A DNA stretch of 64,000 bases from Thermosipho africanus Ob7 (GTDB taxonomy: Bacteria; Thermotogota; Thermotogae; Thermotogales; Fervidobacteriaceae): assembly GCF_003351105.1 (NCBI RefSeq), contig NZ_NKRG01000001.1, forward strand, positions 186,001 through 250,000. Direction: 5' to 3'. Under the pieces are notes generated by a model. It was not told where the DNA came from and made no database searches. It saw only the letters and a list, made by a program, of their open reading frames with translations. Position numbers and translations under genes: made by a program. This document shows, piece by piece, positions 18,513 to 27,989 of this stretch. The first letter of the stretch is position 1. Every line of letters begins with the position of its first letter.

Positions 18513-19682
18513 ATGGAACCAGTTGTTGTAGTAAGGTATTCAGAAATTGGACTGAAGGGTAAAAATAGAGGCTATTTTGAGAAAAAATTAATAGATAATA
18601 TTAGAAAGATTGCAAGACCACCTGAAATAAATAAAAGGTATGGAAGGATAATTATAAGACTTAAAGACATGGATTTTGATGAAATTAAAGAAAGGTTGAA
18701 GTATGTATTTGGGATCCAAAATTTTAGCTTTGCCTACGCAGTTTCTCATGATTTAAGTGAAATTAAAGAGGCTGTTTTAAAGCTTTTGAAATTAAAATTA
18801 AAGAATGAAAAAACTTTTAAAGTTCAAACAAAGAGATCATTTAAACAATTTCATATGAATTCTCAAGAACTTAGTGCGCACATTGGGGCCTTTGTTTTGG
18901 AAAATTTTAAAGAATTATCAGTGGATGTTCACAATCCAGATATAATTGTAGGTATTGAAGTTAAAGAAAAGGAAGTATTTGTTTTTGTTGGAAAAGAACA
19001 GATGTATGGTGGCTTTCCAGTTGGAAGTTCTGGAAAAGGCATTTTACTTTTAAGTGGAGGAATTGATAGCCCAGTAGCCGGTTGGTACATGATGAAAAGA
19101 GGAATTTTAATTGAAACTTTAAGCTTTTTGAGTCCGCCATTTACTAGCGAAAAGTCAAAGAATAAGATTCTAGAATTGTCGAATATTTTGTCCAAATACG
19201 TTCCAGACACTTTAAAAACTTGGATTGTCCCATTTACCCCTATTCAGCAATATATAAAAACAAATGCACCAGATAGATATTCGCTTATAATACAAAGACG
19301 TAGTATGATGAGGATAGCAAATAAACTAGCAAAAAAGATTAAAGCAAAAGCAATTATAACAGGTGAAAATGTAGGTCAGGTTGCAAGCCAAACTCTAGAA
19401 AACTTACATACTATTGAGTCGGCTTCTAATTTAACGGTTCTGAGACCTTTAATTGGTTTTGAAAAAATTGATATCGTAGAAAAAGCAAAAGAAATAGGAA
19501 GCTATGAAATTTCCATACAACCGTATCTTGATAGCTGTGTTGTTTTTGCTCCTAAAAATCCAGCAACAAAATCTTCTATAAAAGAAATAGAAGAGATAGA
19601 AAGTAAATTAACTGAGCTTTCAAATTTAGAAGAAAAAGCATTTGAAAATATTGAAAAGCATGTTATAGGGAGGAAGCTATGA
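18513..19682 (+). CDS. thiI: tRNA 4-thiouridine synthase ThiI
   Basis: A 389-residue cytosolic enzyme that adenylates and thiolates uridine 8 of tRNA, and in some bacteria helps make the thiazole of thiamine. An N-terminal ferredoxin-like/THUMP region covers residues 1-165 (opening VVVRYSEIGLKGKNR). The ATP pyrophosphatase P-loop is LLLSGGIDSPVAGW near residue 175. The rhodanese domain of the E. coli enzyme is absent, as in many thermophiles. AGGAGG lies 8 bases before the ATG. It overlaps plsC by four bases. Confidence 0.94.
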   Translation: MEPVVVVRYSEIGLKGKNRGYFEKKLIDNIRKIARPPEINKRYGRIIIRLKDMDFDEIKERLKYVFGIQNFSFAYAVSHDLSEIKEAVLKLLKLKLKNEKTFKVQTKRSFKQFHMNSQELSAHIGAFVLENFKELSVDVHNPDIIVGIEVKEKEVFVFVGKEQMYGGFPVGSSGKGILLLSGGIDSPVAGWYMMKRGILIETLSFLSPPFTSEKSKNKILELSNILSKYVPDTLKTWIVPFTPIQQYIKTNAPDRYSLIIQRRSMMRIANKLAKKIKAKAIITGENVGQVASQTLENLHTIESASNLTVLRPLIGFEKIDIVEKAKEIGSYEISIQPYLDSCVVFAPKNPATKSSIKEIEEIESKLTELSNLEEKAFENIEKHVIGRKL

Positions 19683-20440
19683 GAAAAATAGGAAGTTTCT
19701 TTTATACTTTATATTTCCTTATAGGTGCAGTAGTATATATTGTTTTTTACGGTGCGATTGTATTGTTTATTGGTTTCTTAATAGGCTTATTTAATAAAAA
19801 CTTATCAAGGAGTTTTGTAGTTGGTCAGATTGAAACTTTTGGAAGAATGGCTTTTAAACTGTTAGGAATTAAGGTACACGTGTATGGTGAAAAACCTGAG
19901 ATAGGAGAAATTTATTTGGTTGTAGCCAATCATCAAAGTGCACTTGATATACCACTCATTATAGGTTATGTGGCACCTGTTGCATTTATTGCAAAAAAAG
20001 AACTTGGAAAGGTGCCTGGCATAAATTGGTTTTTAAAATATTTAGGTAGCGTGTTAATTGAGCGCGGAAATATTAGAAAAACAGCGATGGCATTAAAAGA
20101 AGTTGTAAAAAAATTAAATGAAGGAGTTCACTTTATTTTATTTCCTGAAGGTACAAGAAGCCCTGATGGAAGTATTTTGCCTTTTAAAAATAGAAGTTTA
20201 GAGATTTCATATAAGTATAAAGTAAAAATTTTACCAGTTTCAATATGGGGTGCGCATGAGGTTTTGCCAAAGAAAAGCTTAATTATTAGAAGAAAACCGA
20301 TTTATATAAAAATCCATGAGCTAGTTGATCCAAATCAATTTGATAACGAAGAGGAATTAAGGGAGCATGTAAGGAATGTTATTATAGAAGGTGTGAAATT
20401 TTTGGAGGGGAGGAATTTAAATGAAAAAAGCAACAGTTAA
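19679..20440 (+). CDS. plsC: 1-acyl-sn-glycerol-3-phosphate acyltransferase
   Basis: A 253-residue membrane-bound acyltransferase that makes phosphatidic acid. N-terminal hydrophobic segments cover residues 8-40. The catalytic HX4D is in VANHQSALDIP, and the glycerol-phosphate binding motif is FPEGTRS. ATGA overlap with thiI and a 20-base overlap with the following nuclease gene indicate tight coupling in one operon. Confidence 0.92.
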   Translation: MRKIGSFFYTLYFLIGAVVYIVFYGAIVLFIGFLIGLFNKNLSRSFVVGQIETFGRMAFKLLGIKVHVYGEKPEIGEIYLVVANHQSALDIPLIIGYVAPVAFIAKKELGKVPGINWFLKYLGSVLIERGNIRKTAMALKEVVKKLNEGVHFILFPEGTRSPDGSILPFKNRSLEISYKYKVKILPVSIWGAHEVLPKKSLIIRRKPIYIKIHELVDPNQFDNEEELREHVRNVIIEGVKFLEGRNLNEKSNS

Positions 20441-20951
20441 AGCGGTTGTTCTTGATAAATTAAACAACGCACCTGTTGTTATTTTGGGGATAGAGGGGAC
20501 AAATAAGATATTACCTATTTGGATAGGAGCTTGTGAGGCAAGTATATTAGCATTAATGCTTGAAAACGCAGAATTTGAAAGACCACTTACACATGATTTG
20601 ATGATTAATATTATTGAAGGCCTTGAAGCAAAAGTAGAGAGAGTTTATATAAATAAAATTGAGAATAATACATTTTTTGCAAGAGTTATATTGAAAGATT
20701 TAACAATTCCTGAAGAAGAAGAGGAAGGTCATTATATAGAATTTGATGCAAGACCATCTGATGCAATAATTTTAGCTCTAAAGACATCAAGTCCTATATA
20801 TGTTTCCAACGAGCTTGTAAACACACATACAGTAAATTTTGAAGGTGAAAAATTTGATGATGAAGATGAAGAATTTAAAAAATTTGTTGAAAATTTAGAC
20901 ATTGAAGAATTTAAAAGAAGATTTAAAAAGGGTTCACAGGGGGATAATTAA
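20421..20951 (+). CDS. Bifunctional nuclease family protein (DUF151, TM0160-like)
   Basis: A 176-residue protein. Residues 1-135 match the BFN/DUF151 fold as I know it from Thermotoga TM0160 (VVLGIEG...LPIWIGACEASILAL, RPLTHDLM, ARPSDAIILALKTSSPIYV). Plant homologues were described as having RNase and DNase activity; the bacterial role is unclear. An acidic tail (residues 140-165) follows. The gene starts within the plsC end and its stop shares a base with the next start. Confidence 0.88.
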   Translation: MKKATVKAVVLDKLNNAPVVILGIEGTNKILPIWIGACEASILALMLENAEFERPLTHDLMINIIEGLEAKVERVYINKIENNTFFARVILKDLTIPEEEEEGHYIEFDARPSDAIILALKTSSPIYVSNELVNTHTVNFEGEKFDDEDEEFKKFVENLDIEEFKRRFKKGSQGDN

Positions 20952-23327
20952 TGGGATTTTTAAAGAAAATACTTGAAAAAATTTCTCCATTTTTTACGAT
21001 GTTAAAAGAAAAATTAAAATTAAATAAAGTAATTGATTTTTTAAAATCGTTTTATAAAAGAAAAGTTCTGTTTATATTAACTATTTCAATAGTTGTAATT
21101 GCTGTTGCTTTGTCTATATTGCTTTCTAGAATACTAAGCAAGAATGCAATAGAAATTAATCCAAATCAAGAAATAACCATTATAGAAAATTTACATGTTA
21201 ATATTCCAAAAGGAGCTTTTCCATATGAAAAAAAAATTCAACCTTATTCCTCTGACTAAGGATTCAAATCCTGAAATTTTCTCATCTGCTCCATTTATAG
21301 ATGTAGTTTACGATGTTAAAGCCTCTGATGGAAAAACTGATTTTTCGTATGTTCCTATGACTTTTAGATATTATTTTCCAGCAAAATATTTTTTGGGAAT
21401 TGATTATAACAATGTTGCGCTTGCCTATATTCCGGACGATGGAAGTGCATTTAGAGTTTTCCCAGGATGCTACATTGGCTATGATGAAAAAGGATATTTT
21501 GTAGAAGCTAAGTCTTTTCACAGCTCTAAGATTGGGGTTGTAGCTTTAACTCCAAAAAAACAAGAACTAGGCATTAAAGTTTTAGTAGAAAAGTTGAGCC
21601 CAGAGCCTGCAATATTAATAGTTCCTGGAACAGACAGAAACTTTAAAGGATATTTTAAATCTGATGAAACTTCAGATTTAAATTTTTGGTCTGTCGCATT
21701 TTCAAATAGAACTATAATGCTTTACAATTATCCATTGTATGAAGTGCGCTCAAAGTTATACCAAGATATGGTAACAGATTACTTTAAAAGATCCGAACTA
21801 AAAAGTTACATAGAATTTGAAGCAGAAAGACTAGCTAGTGAATTGAAGAGGTTTAAAAATTTTAAATTTGATATTGTTGCACAAGACATTGGTGGGCTGA
21901 TAGTTACTTACACACTTCTTTTACATCCAGAAATAAATAATATAAGAAGAATTGCTTTTGTATCTGTCCCTTTTAAGGGAACCAATATTTCAAACCCTGT
22001 GTATTTTGCATCACTTTTATATGGTAAAAACCCAAGTGCACTTTCAAAAGTCTATAACTTGGATGAAAATATAGTATCTTCAGTTCAAACTCATATTTTT
22101 ACGTATTTGGAAACTGTAAATACGTATTGGAATGAGATATTACCAAACTCTCAGCTACTAAAAAAATTTGAAAATTTCAAATTTCCAGATTCTGTAAAAG
22201 TAGTTTCGTTTATGGGTACAAGACCTCCACTTGGGATTGATATTACAGGAAGTGGCCTTGCAAAATTTTATCCTGAGTTGATAAAGGGGCAAGGTGATGG
22301 AATCGTCTCAACTGATTCTGCAACACTTGAGGGTGTTCAACTTGTTCAAATAGACGGTGATGCTTATACATTTTATTCAAAAAGTGAGTTTATAGAAAAG
22401 TTGAAAGAATTCTTTACTTTTGATGAAATTAAAATTCCTGAATACAAGGATGATACGTATAGAGAATATGTTTCTCAAACTGAAAAGGAGAAAGAAGTAT
22501 ATCTTTCCAAATTAATTCCTTATAGATTTTCTGGTGCAACTATTTCAGATTCAATTGTCGTAGAATCTGAAGAAAAGTTAGATTATCCTGGAAACCAAAT
22601 AGCAATTTACAAGTCTGTGGTTTATACAGGTGGACCTGATGGACTATTTGCAAACGGAACTAAATTAATGGATGGACCAATTTTAAACTTAAAAGAAACT
22701 TTTGATGGAGTTTCTTTTAGAACGGCAAACGAGATATATTTCTATAGTCCGGCAATTAAAAAGAAATATAATATTGTATACGTTTCTGATTTTCTTGCAA
22801 CAGCTGAAGGTGTATATACTGCTGTTCAAGCAGGAGAGATGATAAGCTTCTGGGATCCACGGGGTAATAAAATTGTGGACTTGAAAGGACAATATGGAAG
22901 GATTAAAGTTGATAACAACTATTTGATTTTTTATACAAACAAGCAGATTTATGTTCCAAAATTAGAACTTCTTTTAAATGTTCCTCAGCTTGAAAACAAA
23001 AGTATAGATATTTCTGATGCTATTATTTACAAAAATGAAGTATTGTCAGTTACACGTAGTTATGGATTTTTATTCTTTGACATAGGTACTACAGAAGGAA
23101 ACTACGTAGGAGAAGGTTGGATAGGAAATATCAAAATCCATCATGTTGCAAATTACTTTTTGACTATCGGTAAGAACTTTATTACCATAGTTGATATTCC
23201 TGAAAGAAGAGTGTTAAAGATAATTGAGAAACTTGATTTTGATGTAATAAATTCTGCTACAGATGGTAAATACTTATATTTAGTATCAAAAGATGGCATT
23301 TATAAATATAAAGTTAGGGAATATTAG
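20951..23327 (+). pseudogene. Membrane-anchored alpha/beta-hydrolase-like protein, frame broken at A9
   Basis: Two frames together give one ~790-residue protein. The first (20951-21259) has a membrane anchor (residues 37-58) and a NIPKGAFPYEKK segment; the second continues with NLIPLTKDSNPEIF. The break lies at nine A (21228-21236): one extra or two fewer A restores the frame. The second part has a lipase-like fold (AILIVPGTDRN; nucleophile elbow VAQDIGGL with Asp instead of Ser) and a C-terminal propeller-like half. It may be expressed by slippage, may be decaying, or the run may be misread. It sits mid-operon. Confidence 0.7.
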
Positions 23328-23339
23328 AGGAGGTATAGA

Positions 23340-23951
23340 ATGATACATCTGTTTTTGGGGCATTATGTTGCAGATCACGGTTTTACTCACAATAGCAAAT
23401 TGAGGCATTTAAAAGGTTGGAAGTTAATTGAACACCTTATATGGTCTGTTTTTGCGATACTTGCATTTACCTTTGATACATTGCTCAAAAATGCACCAGT
23501 TATTTTATTTACTTTTATTGCAATTCACCTTGTTCTTGACTATTTAAGGGTAAAGGTTAAAAAGGAGAGTTTTTATCATTTAATAGAAATTTTAGGCATA
23601 ATTTTGGCTCTTATTTTTAATTATAGTGTTTATAAATATTTTTATACTTCTTATCTTTCAAAGGAATTTGTTTTGTATCTTCTGGGAATGGCTCTTGTAA
23701 CTACAGCTTTGTCTTACTTTTTTAGAAATTTTTACCCAAAGGATGAAATGTTTGAAGATTTAGAGGGAATTTCTGAAAGACTTGCATTTTTTGTTTTCTT
23801 TTTAGCTAACAAGCCTTTCTTTGCATTTCTATCGTTGTTGTTAGGGTTTATGTATAGACTGTGGAAAGTAAAAAAATTTGATCATGTCTGGTGGATAAGT
23901 CCTGCATTTGCTGTTGTATTTTCTATGATTTGGAAGGTGATAATTTTTTAG
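23340..23951 (+). CDS. DUF3307-like integral membrane protein
   Basis: A 203-residue protein with five to six hydrophobic helices. The N-terminus (LFLGHYVADHGFTHNSKLRHLKGW) and the later IAIHLVLDYLRVK have the His/Asp placement I associate with DUF3307 membrane proteins. It has an AGGAGG ribosome site 12 bases after the hydrolase-like gene. Function is unknown. Confidence 0.6.
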   Translation: MIHLFLGHYVADHGFTHNSKLRHLKGWKLIEHLIWSVFAILAFTFDTLLKNAPVILFTFIAIHLVLDYLRVKVKKESFYHLIEILGIILALIFNYSVYKYFYTSYLSKEFVLYLLGMALVTTALSYFFRNFYPKDEMFEDLEGISERLAFFVFFLANKPFFAFLSLLLGFMYRLWKVKKFDHVWWISPAFAVVFSMIWKVIIF

Positions 23952-23963
23952 GGGGAGATGTAA

Positions 23964-26228
23964 TTGGAAAATAAAAAGAAATTACTAATTTATCTTATTT
24001 TTGTTTTTTTCACAATATTTTCGTTAATATTAATAGTTAAAATTTCAAAAAAAGATGTTCCTTTAATTGTTTTAAAATCTCCGGGTGCTAGCGAAATTTT
24101 AAAGCAAAGAAAAGTAAAATTTTCTTGGGATGTTGATTATAAAAGGCAGATTACTTTGTTTTCCCATGTCTTTCTTGGAAATAGCAAAGAATCTATGCAA
24201 GAGATTTATTCAGGTATAGATAATAACTTGGAAAAAGTACTAGAACCCGGAACTTATTATTGGAAAGTACAATCTAAGTTTGGAAATAAATTAATTGAAA
24301 GTAGTATTGCTACATTTACAATAGTTAATAATTTTCCGATTTTGGAAGATGTAAAAGCAAGTGTTGACAAAAATGTGGTAAGTTTTGAGTGGAATGCCGA
24401 AGACCCAGATAATGATCTACTAAGTTATTCTTTATTTTTGTACGATTCTTCAAACAATGTAAACAAAATAGATTTAAAAAATAATTTTTACAGGTTAAAT
24501 CTTCCAGCTGGTAAATACAGCTGGAAGATTGTTTGTTTTGATGAATTTGGTGGAGTGGCAGAATCAAAATTAAATTATTTAGAAATTAATAGTGAAGAAG
24601 AAAAGGTAGATTTTATACCAACTTTTGATATAGCAAAGAAGAAAGATGGATTTTTGATTTCATTTAAAAGATTAGAGGGCTATAAATACTTTTTACAAAT
24701 AATATCAGATAAAGAAAGAGAAATAAAATTGGATAAAGATTTTTATCTTTTTACTGATTTTAAAGAAGGGGTTAGGTATAAGGTAAGATTGAGGGTTGAA
24801 AATGATTCTGGCAAAAGGTTTTATAGCCCCTACAAGGAAATTTTTGTTGAAAGTAAAGATAATGTACCGCCAAGTTTTGAAGTTCTTTTTCCAAAGGATG
24901 GATTTAGTGGAATTTCAGACAAGCTAGTGTTTAGGTGGAATATTAAAGATGATAAAACTGAACCTTCTGTAACTTTGTACCTTGGAACAGAGAAAGATAA
25001 ATTAAAAAAGATTGTATCTAATTACAAAGCAAAAAGCTATGAGTATAAGGGTCTTTTACCAGACACTACTTATTTTTGGAAGTTGGTTGTTTCAGATGGT
25101 GTAAATAGCGTCGAAAGTACTATTTTTGAGTTTAAAACAGGTCCTTTAGTTGAAATAATTGATGTAATTGGCACAGAAAATGATGATTTTGTAAATGATG
25201 TTTTGCAAATAGATGATGATATATATATTTTAATGACCAGTGGAGAAAACGTCATATTACGCGATGTTAGTGGAAAATATAACTTAGATCTAAACATTAA
25301 AGGTGAAGGTGTCGATGTTGAAGAAAAAGATGGTGTTTTCTATATATTGGCAAATACCAAAGATGGAGATTACATCCTTTCTGCATTGAAAAATGGTATT
25401 TTTCTCTTCAAAAAGAGATATGGGGGAAAATATAAAGATATTGCTAAAAAGCTAATGTTAAGTGATGATGGTATTTACATTTTGGGTGATACATGGTCGG
25501 ATGATTTTGTAAATTTGTATGGTTGGAATGATGTTTTTATACAAAAACTTGATTATGATGGAAAAGTAATTTGGACTAGAAATTACGGTGGAAGTGAGTT
25601 TGATGAAGCAGTAAGCTTTTCAAAGACAAGTAAGGGTTATGTAATTGTTGGAAATACTATGTCAAAAGATGTAGATATACCTAAAAATAATGGTATGAAA
25701 GATATATTTGTTATGTACTTAGATAAAAATTTCAAACCGAAAGTTACAAGGGTGTTTGGTAGTGAAAATAACGATACAGTAAGTGCGTTAAATGTTACGG
25801 ATGGCTTTGTCTATATTGTTTCAAAGGTATACTTTAATAAAGATGGAGAAACAGAAGATGCAAATGTCTATTATTTACAACTCAATGAAGATGGAGTACG
25901 TTTAGAAGAAAAATTGCTTGGTGGTAGTGGTAATGATATTTGCAACGATATAAAGATTTATAAAGATAATGTCTATTTATTTGGAAGTACTAATTCAAGA
26001 GATGGTGATTTTTACACATATTATACGGCAAAAGGCTTTGGAGATTTATTTATTTCAAATTTAGGAAAATGGACAATTGTAAATGGTGGATATGAAGAAG
26101 ATGAAATAAAGTATGGATTAATTACAAAAAATGGTATAATATTTATCGGAAATACTAGTTCGCATAGCGGACTATTTGACAAGCATATAGGGAATGTGGA
26201 TGTATTTATAGGAAAAATTGAGAGGTGA
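23964..26228 (+). CDS. Membrane-anchored fibronectin type III/propeller repeat protein
   Basis: A 754-residue extracytoplasmic protein with TTG start behind GGGGGAGATG. Residues 6-26 form an anchor. Several Fn3-like modules follow, with recurring FSWD...YYWKV, VSFEWNAEDPDND and FRWNIKDD motifs (residues 30-395). The C-terminal ~350 residues hold repeats of the kind YGGSEFDEAVSF...GYVIVGNT and LGGSGNDICND...VYLFGSTNS, typical of a beta-propeller. It is probably a cell-surface (toga) protein. No catalytic motif is visible. Confidence 0.7.
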   Translation: MENKKKLLIYLIFVFFTIFSLILIVKISKKDVPLIVLKSPGASEILKQRKVKFSWDVDYKRQITLFSHVFLGNSKESMQEIYSGIDNNLEKVLEPGTYYWKVQSKFGNKLIESSIATFTIVNNFPILEDVKASVDKNVVSFEWNAEDPDNDLLSYSLFLYDSSNNVNKIDLKNNFYRLNLPAGKYSWKIVCFDEFGGVAESKLNYLEINSEEEKVDFIPTFDIAKKKDGFLISFKRLEGYKYFLQIISDKEREIKLDKDFYLFTDFKEGVRYKVRLRVENDSGKRFYSPYKEIFVESKDNVPPSFEVLFPKDGFSGISDKLVFRWNIKDDKTEPSVTLYLGTEKDKLKKIVSNYKAKSYEYKGLLPDTTYFWKLVVSDGVNSVESTIFEFKTGPLVEIIDVIGTENDDFVNDVLQIDDDIYILMTSGENVILRDVSGKYNLDLNIKGEGVDVEEKDGVFYILANTKDGDYILSALKNGIFLFKKRYGGKYKDIAKKLMLSDDGIYILGDTWSDDFVNLYGWNDVFIQKLDYDGKVIWTRNYGGSEFDEAVSFSKTSKGYVIVGNTMSKDVDIPKNNGMKDIFVMYLDKNFKPKVTRVFGSENNDTVSALNVTDGFVYIVSKVYFNKDGETEDANVYYLQLNEDGVRLEEKLLGGSGNDICNDIKIYKDNVYLFGSTNSRDGDFYTYYTAKGFGDLFISNLGKWTIVNGGYEEDEIKYGLITKNGIIFIGNTSSHSGLFDKHIGNVDVFIGKIER

Positions 26229-26234
26229 AAACAC

Positions 26235-27962
26235 TTGATCAAAGACTTTGTAAAGAAAAGATTTTGGTTTTACCTTGCTGGAGTATTTACACTCATTGTT
26301 GTTGATACACTTCAACTTATTGTTCCAAAGTTTATTTCCCGTGCAGTTGACAGTCTAAATGTTGAAACTCCCGATGTTAATGTTGCAAAAATTATGGCGC
26401 TTGGAATTGTCGGGATTGCAATTGGTATGTTTATTACTAGATTTTTCTGGAGATTTTTTATAATTGGAAGTGCCAGAAAGTTTACATATGAGGCAAGAAA
26501 AATTTTGTACGACAAAATTCTTTCACTTGATATGTCGTTTTTTGATAAACATAGAAGTGGAGACTTAATGGCACATTTTACAAATGATATGAACAATATT
26601 GAAAGAATGATGGGGCCTGGAATAGTGATGATGGTCGATGCATCATTTATGTCTGTAATTACGATCTTTTTTATGGCAACTAGCGTTGGATGGAAATTAA
26701 CGCTTATAGCTTTAATACCACTTCCGCTTATAGTACTTATTTCCCTTGTTTTTGGAAAATTTATTTACAAGCGTTCAAAAAAAGTTCAGGATACATTTTC
26801 TGATTTAAGTGGTTTTACTGAAGAATCAATAGATGGTGTAAGAATTTTAAAAACGTTTTCTATTTTGCCAAAGTTTGAAGAAATATTTCAAGTTAAGGCA
26901 AAGGATAACTTTAAAGCAACACTTTCTCTAATAAAAGTTTGGGGAATTATGTGGCCGCTAATACATTTTATTAGTTCTATGGCTTACTTTATAACTATCG
27001 CATATGGTGGTCCAATGGTTATAAACCAAAAAATTACATTAGGAGAATTTTTTGCATTCAATAACTATATTGGTATGATAGTCTGGCCTTTGACAGCAAT
27101 TGGTTGGGTTATCAATATAATTCAAAATGGTAGGGCATCGTATAACAGAGTATTGAATATTTTAAATACACAATCAAAGGTTGTCGAACCTGAAAATCAA
27201 GATATAAAAATAGAAAGTATTGACAACATTGAAATTAAAGATCTAAATTTTGCATATCCAGAATCCGATAGATTAGTTTTGAAAAACGTAAACATGAAAA
27301 TTTCAAAAGGTCAATTGGTTGGAATCGTTGGAACAGTAGGAAGTGGAAAGTCTACAATAGTAAAGATAATAAGTAAACTCTATCCTGTTCAAAGAGGTCA
27401 CGTATTTGTAAATGGTTATGATATCAACGATATTCCATCAAAAATTGTTAGAACGAAAATATCCTATGTTCCACAAGAAACGTTTTTGTTTTCAACAAGT
27501 TTAAAGAATAATATTGCATTTGGAATGGAAGATTTTGATGAATGGCAGGTAAAAGAATATGCAATGCTTTCTGCAGTTCATAGTGATATAGAGAGATTTC
27601 CAAAAAGTTATGACACGGTTGTTGGTGAAAGAGGTGTTACACTTTCGGGAGGACAAAAACAAAGAGTTACGATTGCAAGAGCTTTAATTAGAAATAGTGA
27701 TGTATATATATTTGATGATTGTTTGTCAGCAGTAGATCCTGAAACTGAAGAAAAAATTATTAAAACTTTGAGAGAAAGTATGAAAAATAAAACCATGGTT
27801 ATTATTACCCATAGGTTGAAAGTTTTGACTAATGCAGATATGATTTATGTTTTTGATAACGGAGAAATAATTGAAAGTGGAAAACATGATGAACTAATAA
27901 ACTTAAATGGGCTTTATGCAAAAATGTATAGAAAACAATTAATTGAGGAGGAACTTAGTTAA
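26235..27962 (+). CDS. ABC transporter half-molecule (MdlA/YheI-like)
   Basis: A 575-residue membrane-ATPase fusion with a TTG start six bases after the upstream stop. Membrane helices cover residues 1-310. Walker A is GTVGSGKST, signature LSGGQKQR, and switch His IITHRLKVL. Walker B ends IFDDCLSAVD, with Asp in place of the catalytic Glu, as in MdlA/YheI-type chains that normally work as a heterodimer. No partner gene is next to it, so it may pair with a chain coded elsewhere. Confidence 0.87.
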   Translation: MIKDFVKKRFWFYLAGVFTLIVVDTLQLIVPKFISRAVDSLNVETPDVNVAKIMALGIVGIAIGMFITRFFWRFFIIGSARKFTYEARKILYDKILSLDMSFFDKHRSGDLMAHFTNDMNNIERMMGPGIVMMVDASFMSVITIFFMATSVGWKLTLIALIPLPLIVLISLVFGKFIYKRSKKVQDTFSDLSGFTEESIDGVRILKTFSILPKFEEIFQVKAKDNFKATLSLIKVWGIMWPLIHFISSMAYFITIAYGGPMVINQKITLGEFFAFNNYIGMIVWPLTAIGWVINIIQNGRASYNRVLNILNTQSKVVEPENQDIKIESIDNIEIKDLNFAYPESDRLVLKNVNMKISKGQLVGIVGTVGSGKSTIVKIISKLYPVQRGHVFVNGYDINDIPSKIVRTKISYVPQETFLFSTSLKNNIAFGMEDFDEWQVKEYAMLSAVHSDIERFPKSYDTVVGERGVTLSGGQKQRVTIARALIRNSDVYIFDDCLSAVDPETEEKIIKTLRESMKNKTMVIITHRLKVLTNADMIYVFDNGEIIESGKHDELINLNGLYAKMYRKQLIEEELS

Positions 27963-27989
27963 TTTTAAACCCTAAAAGGAGGTGTTTGT

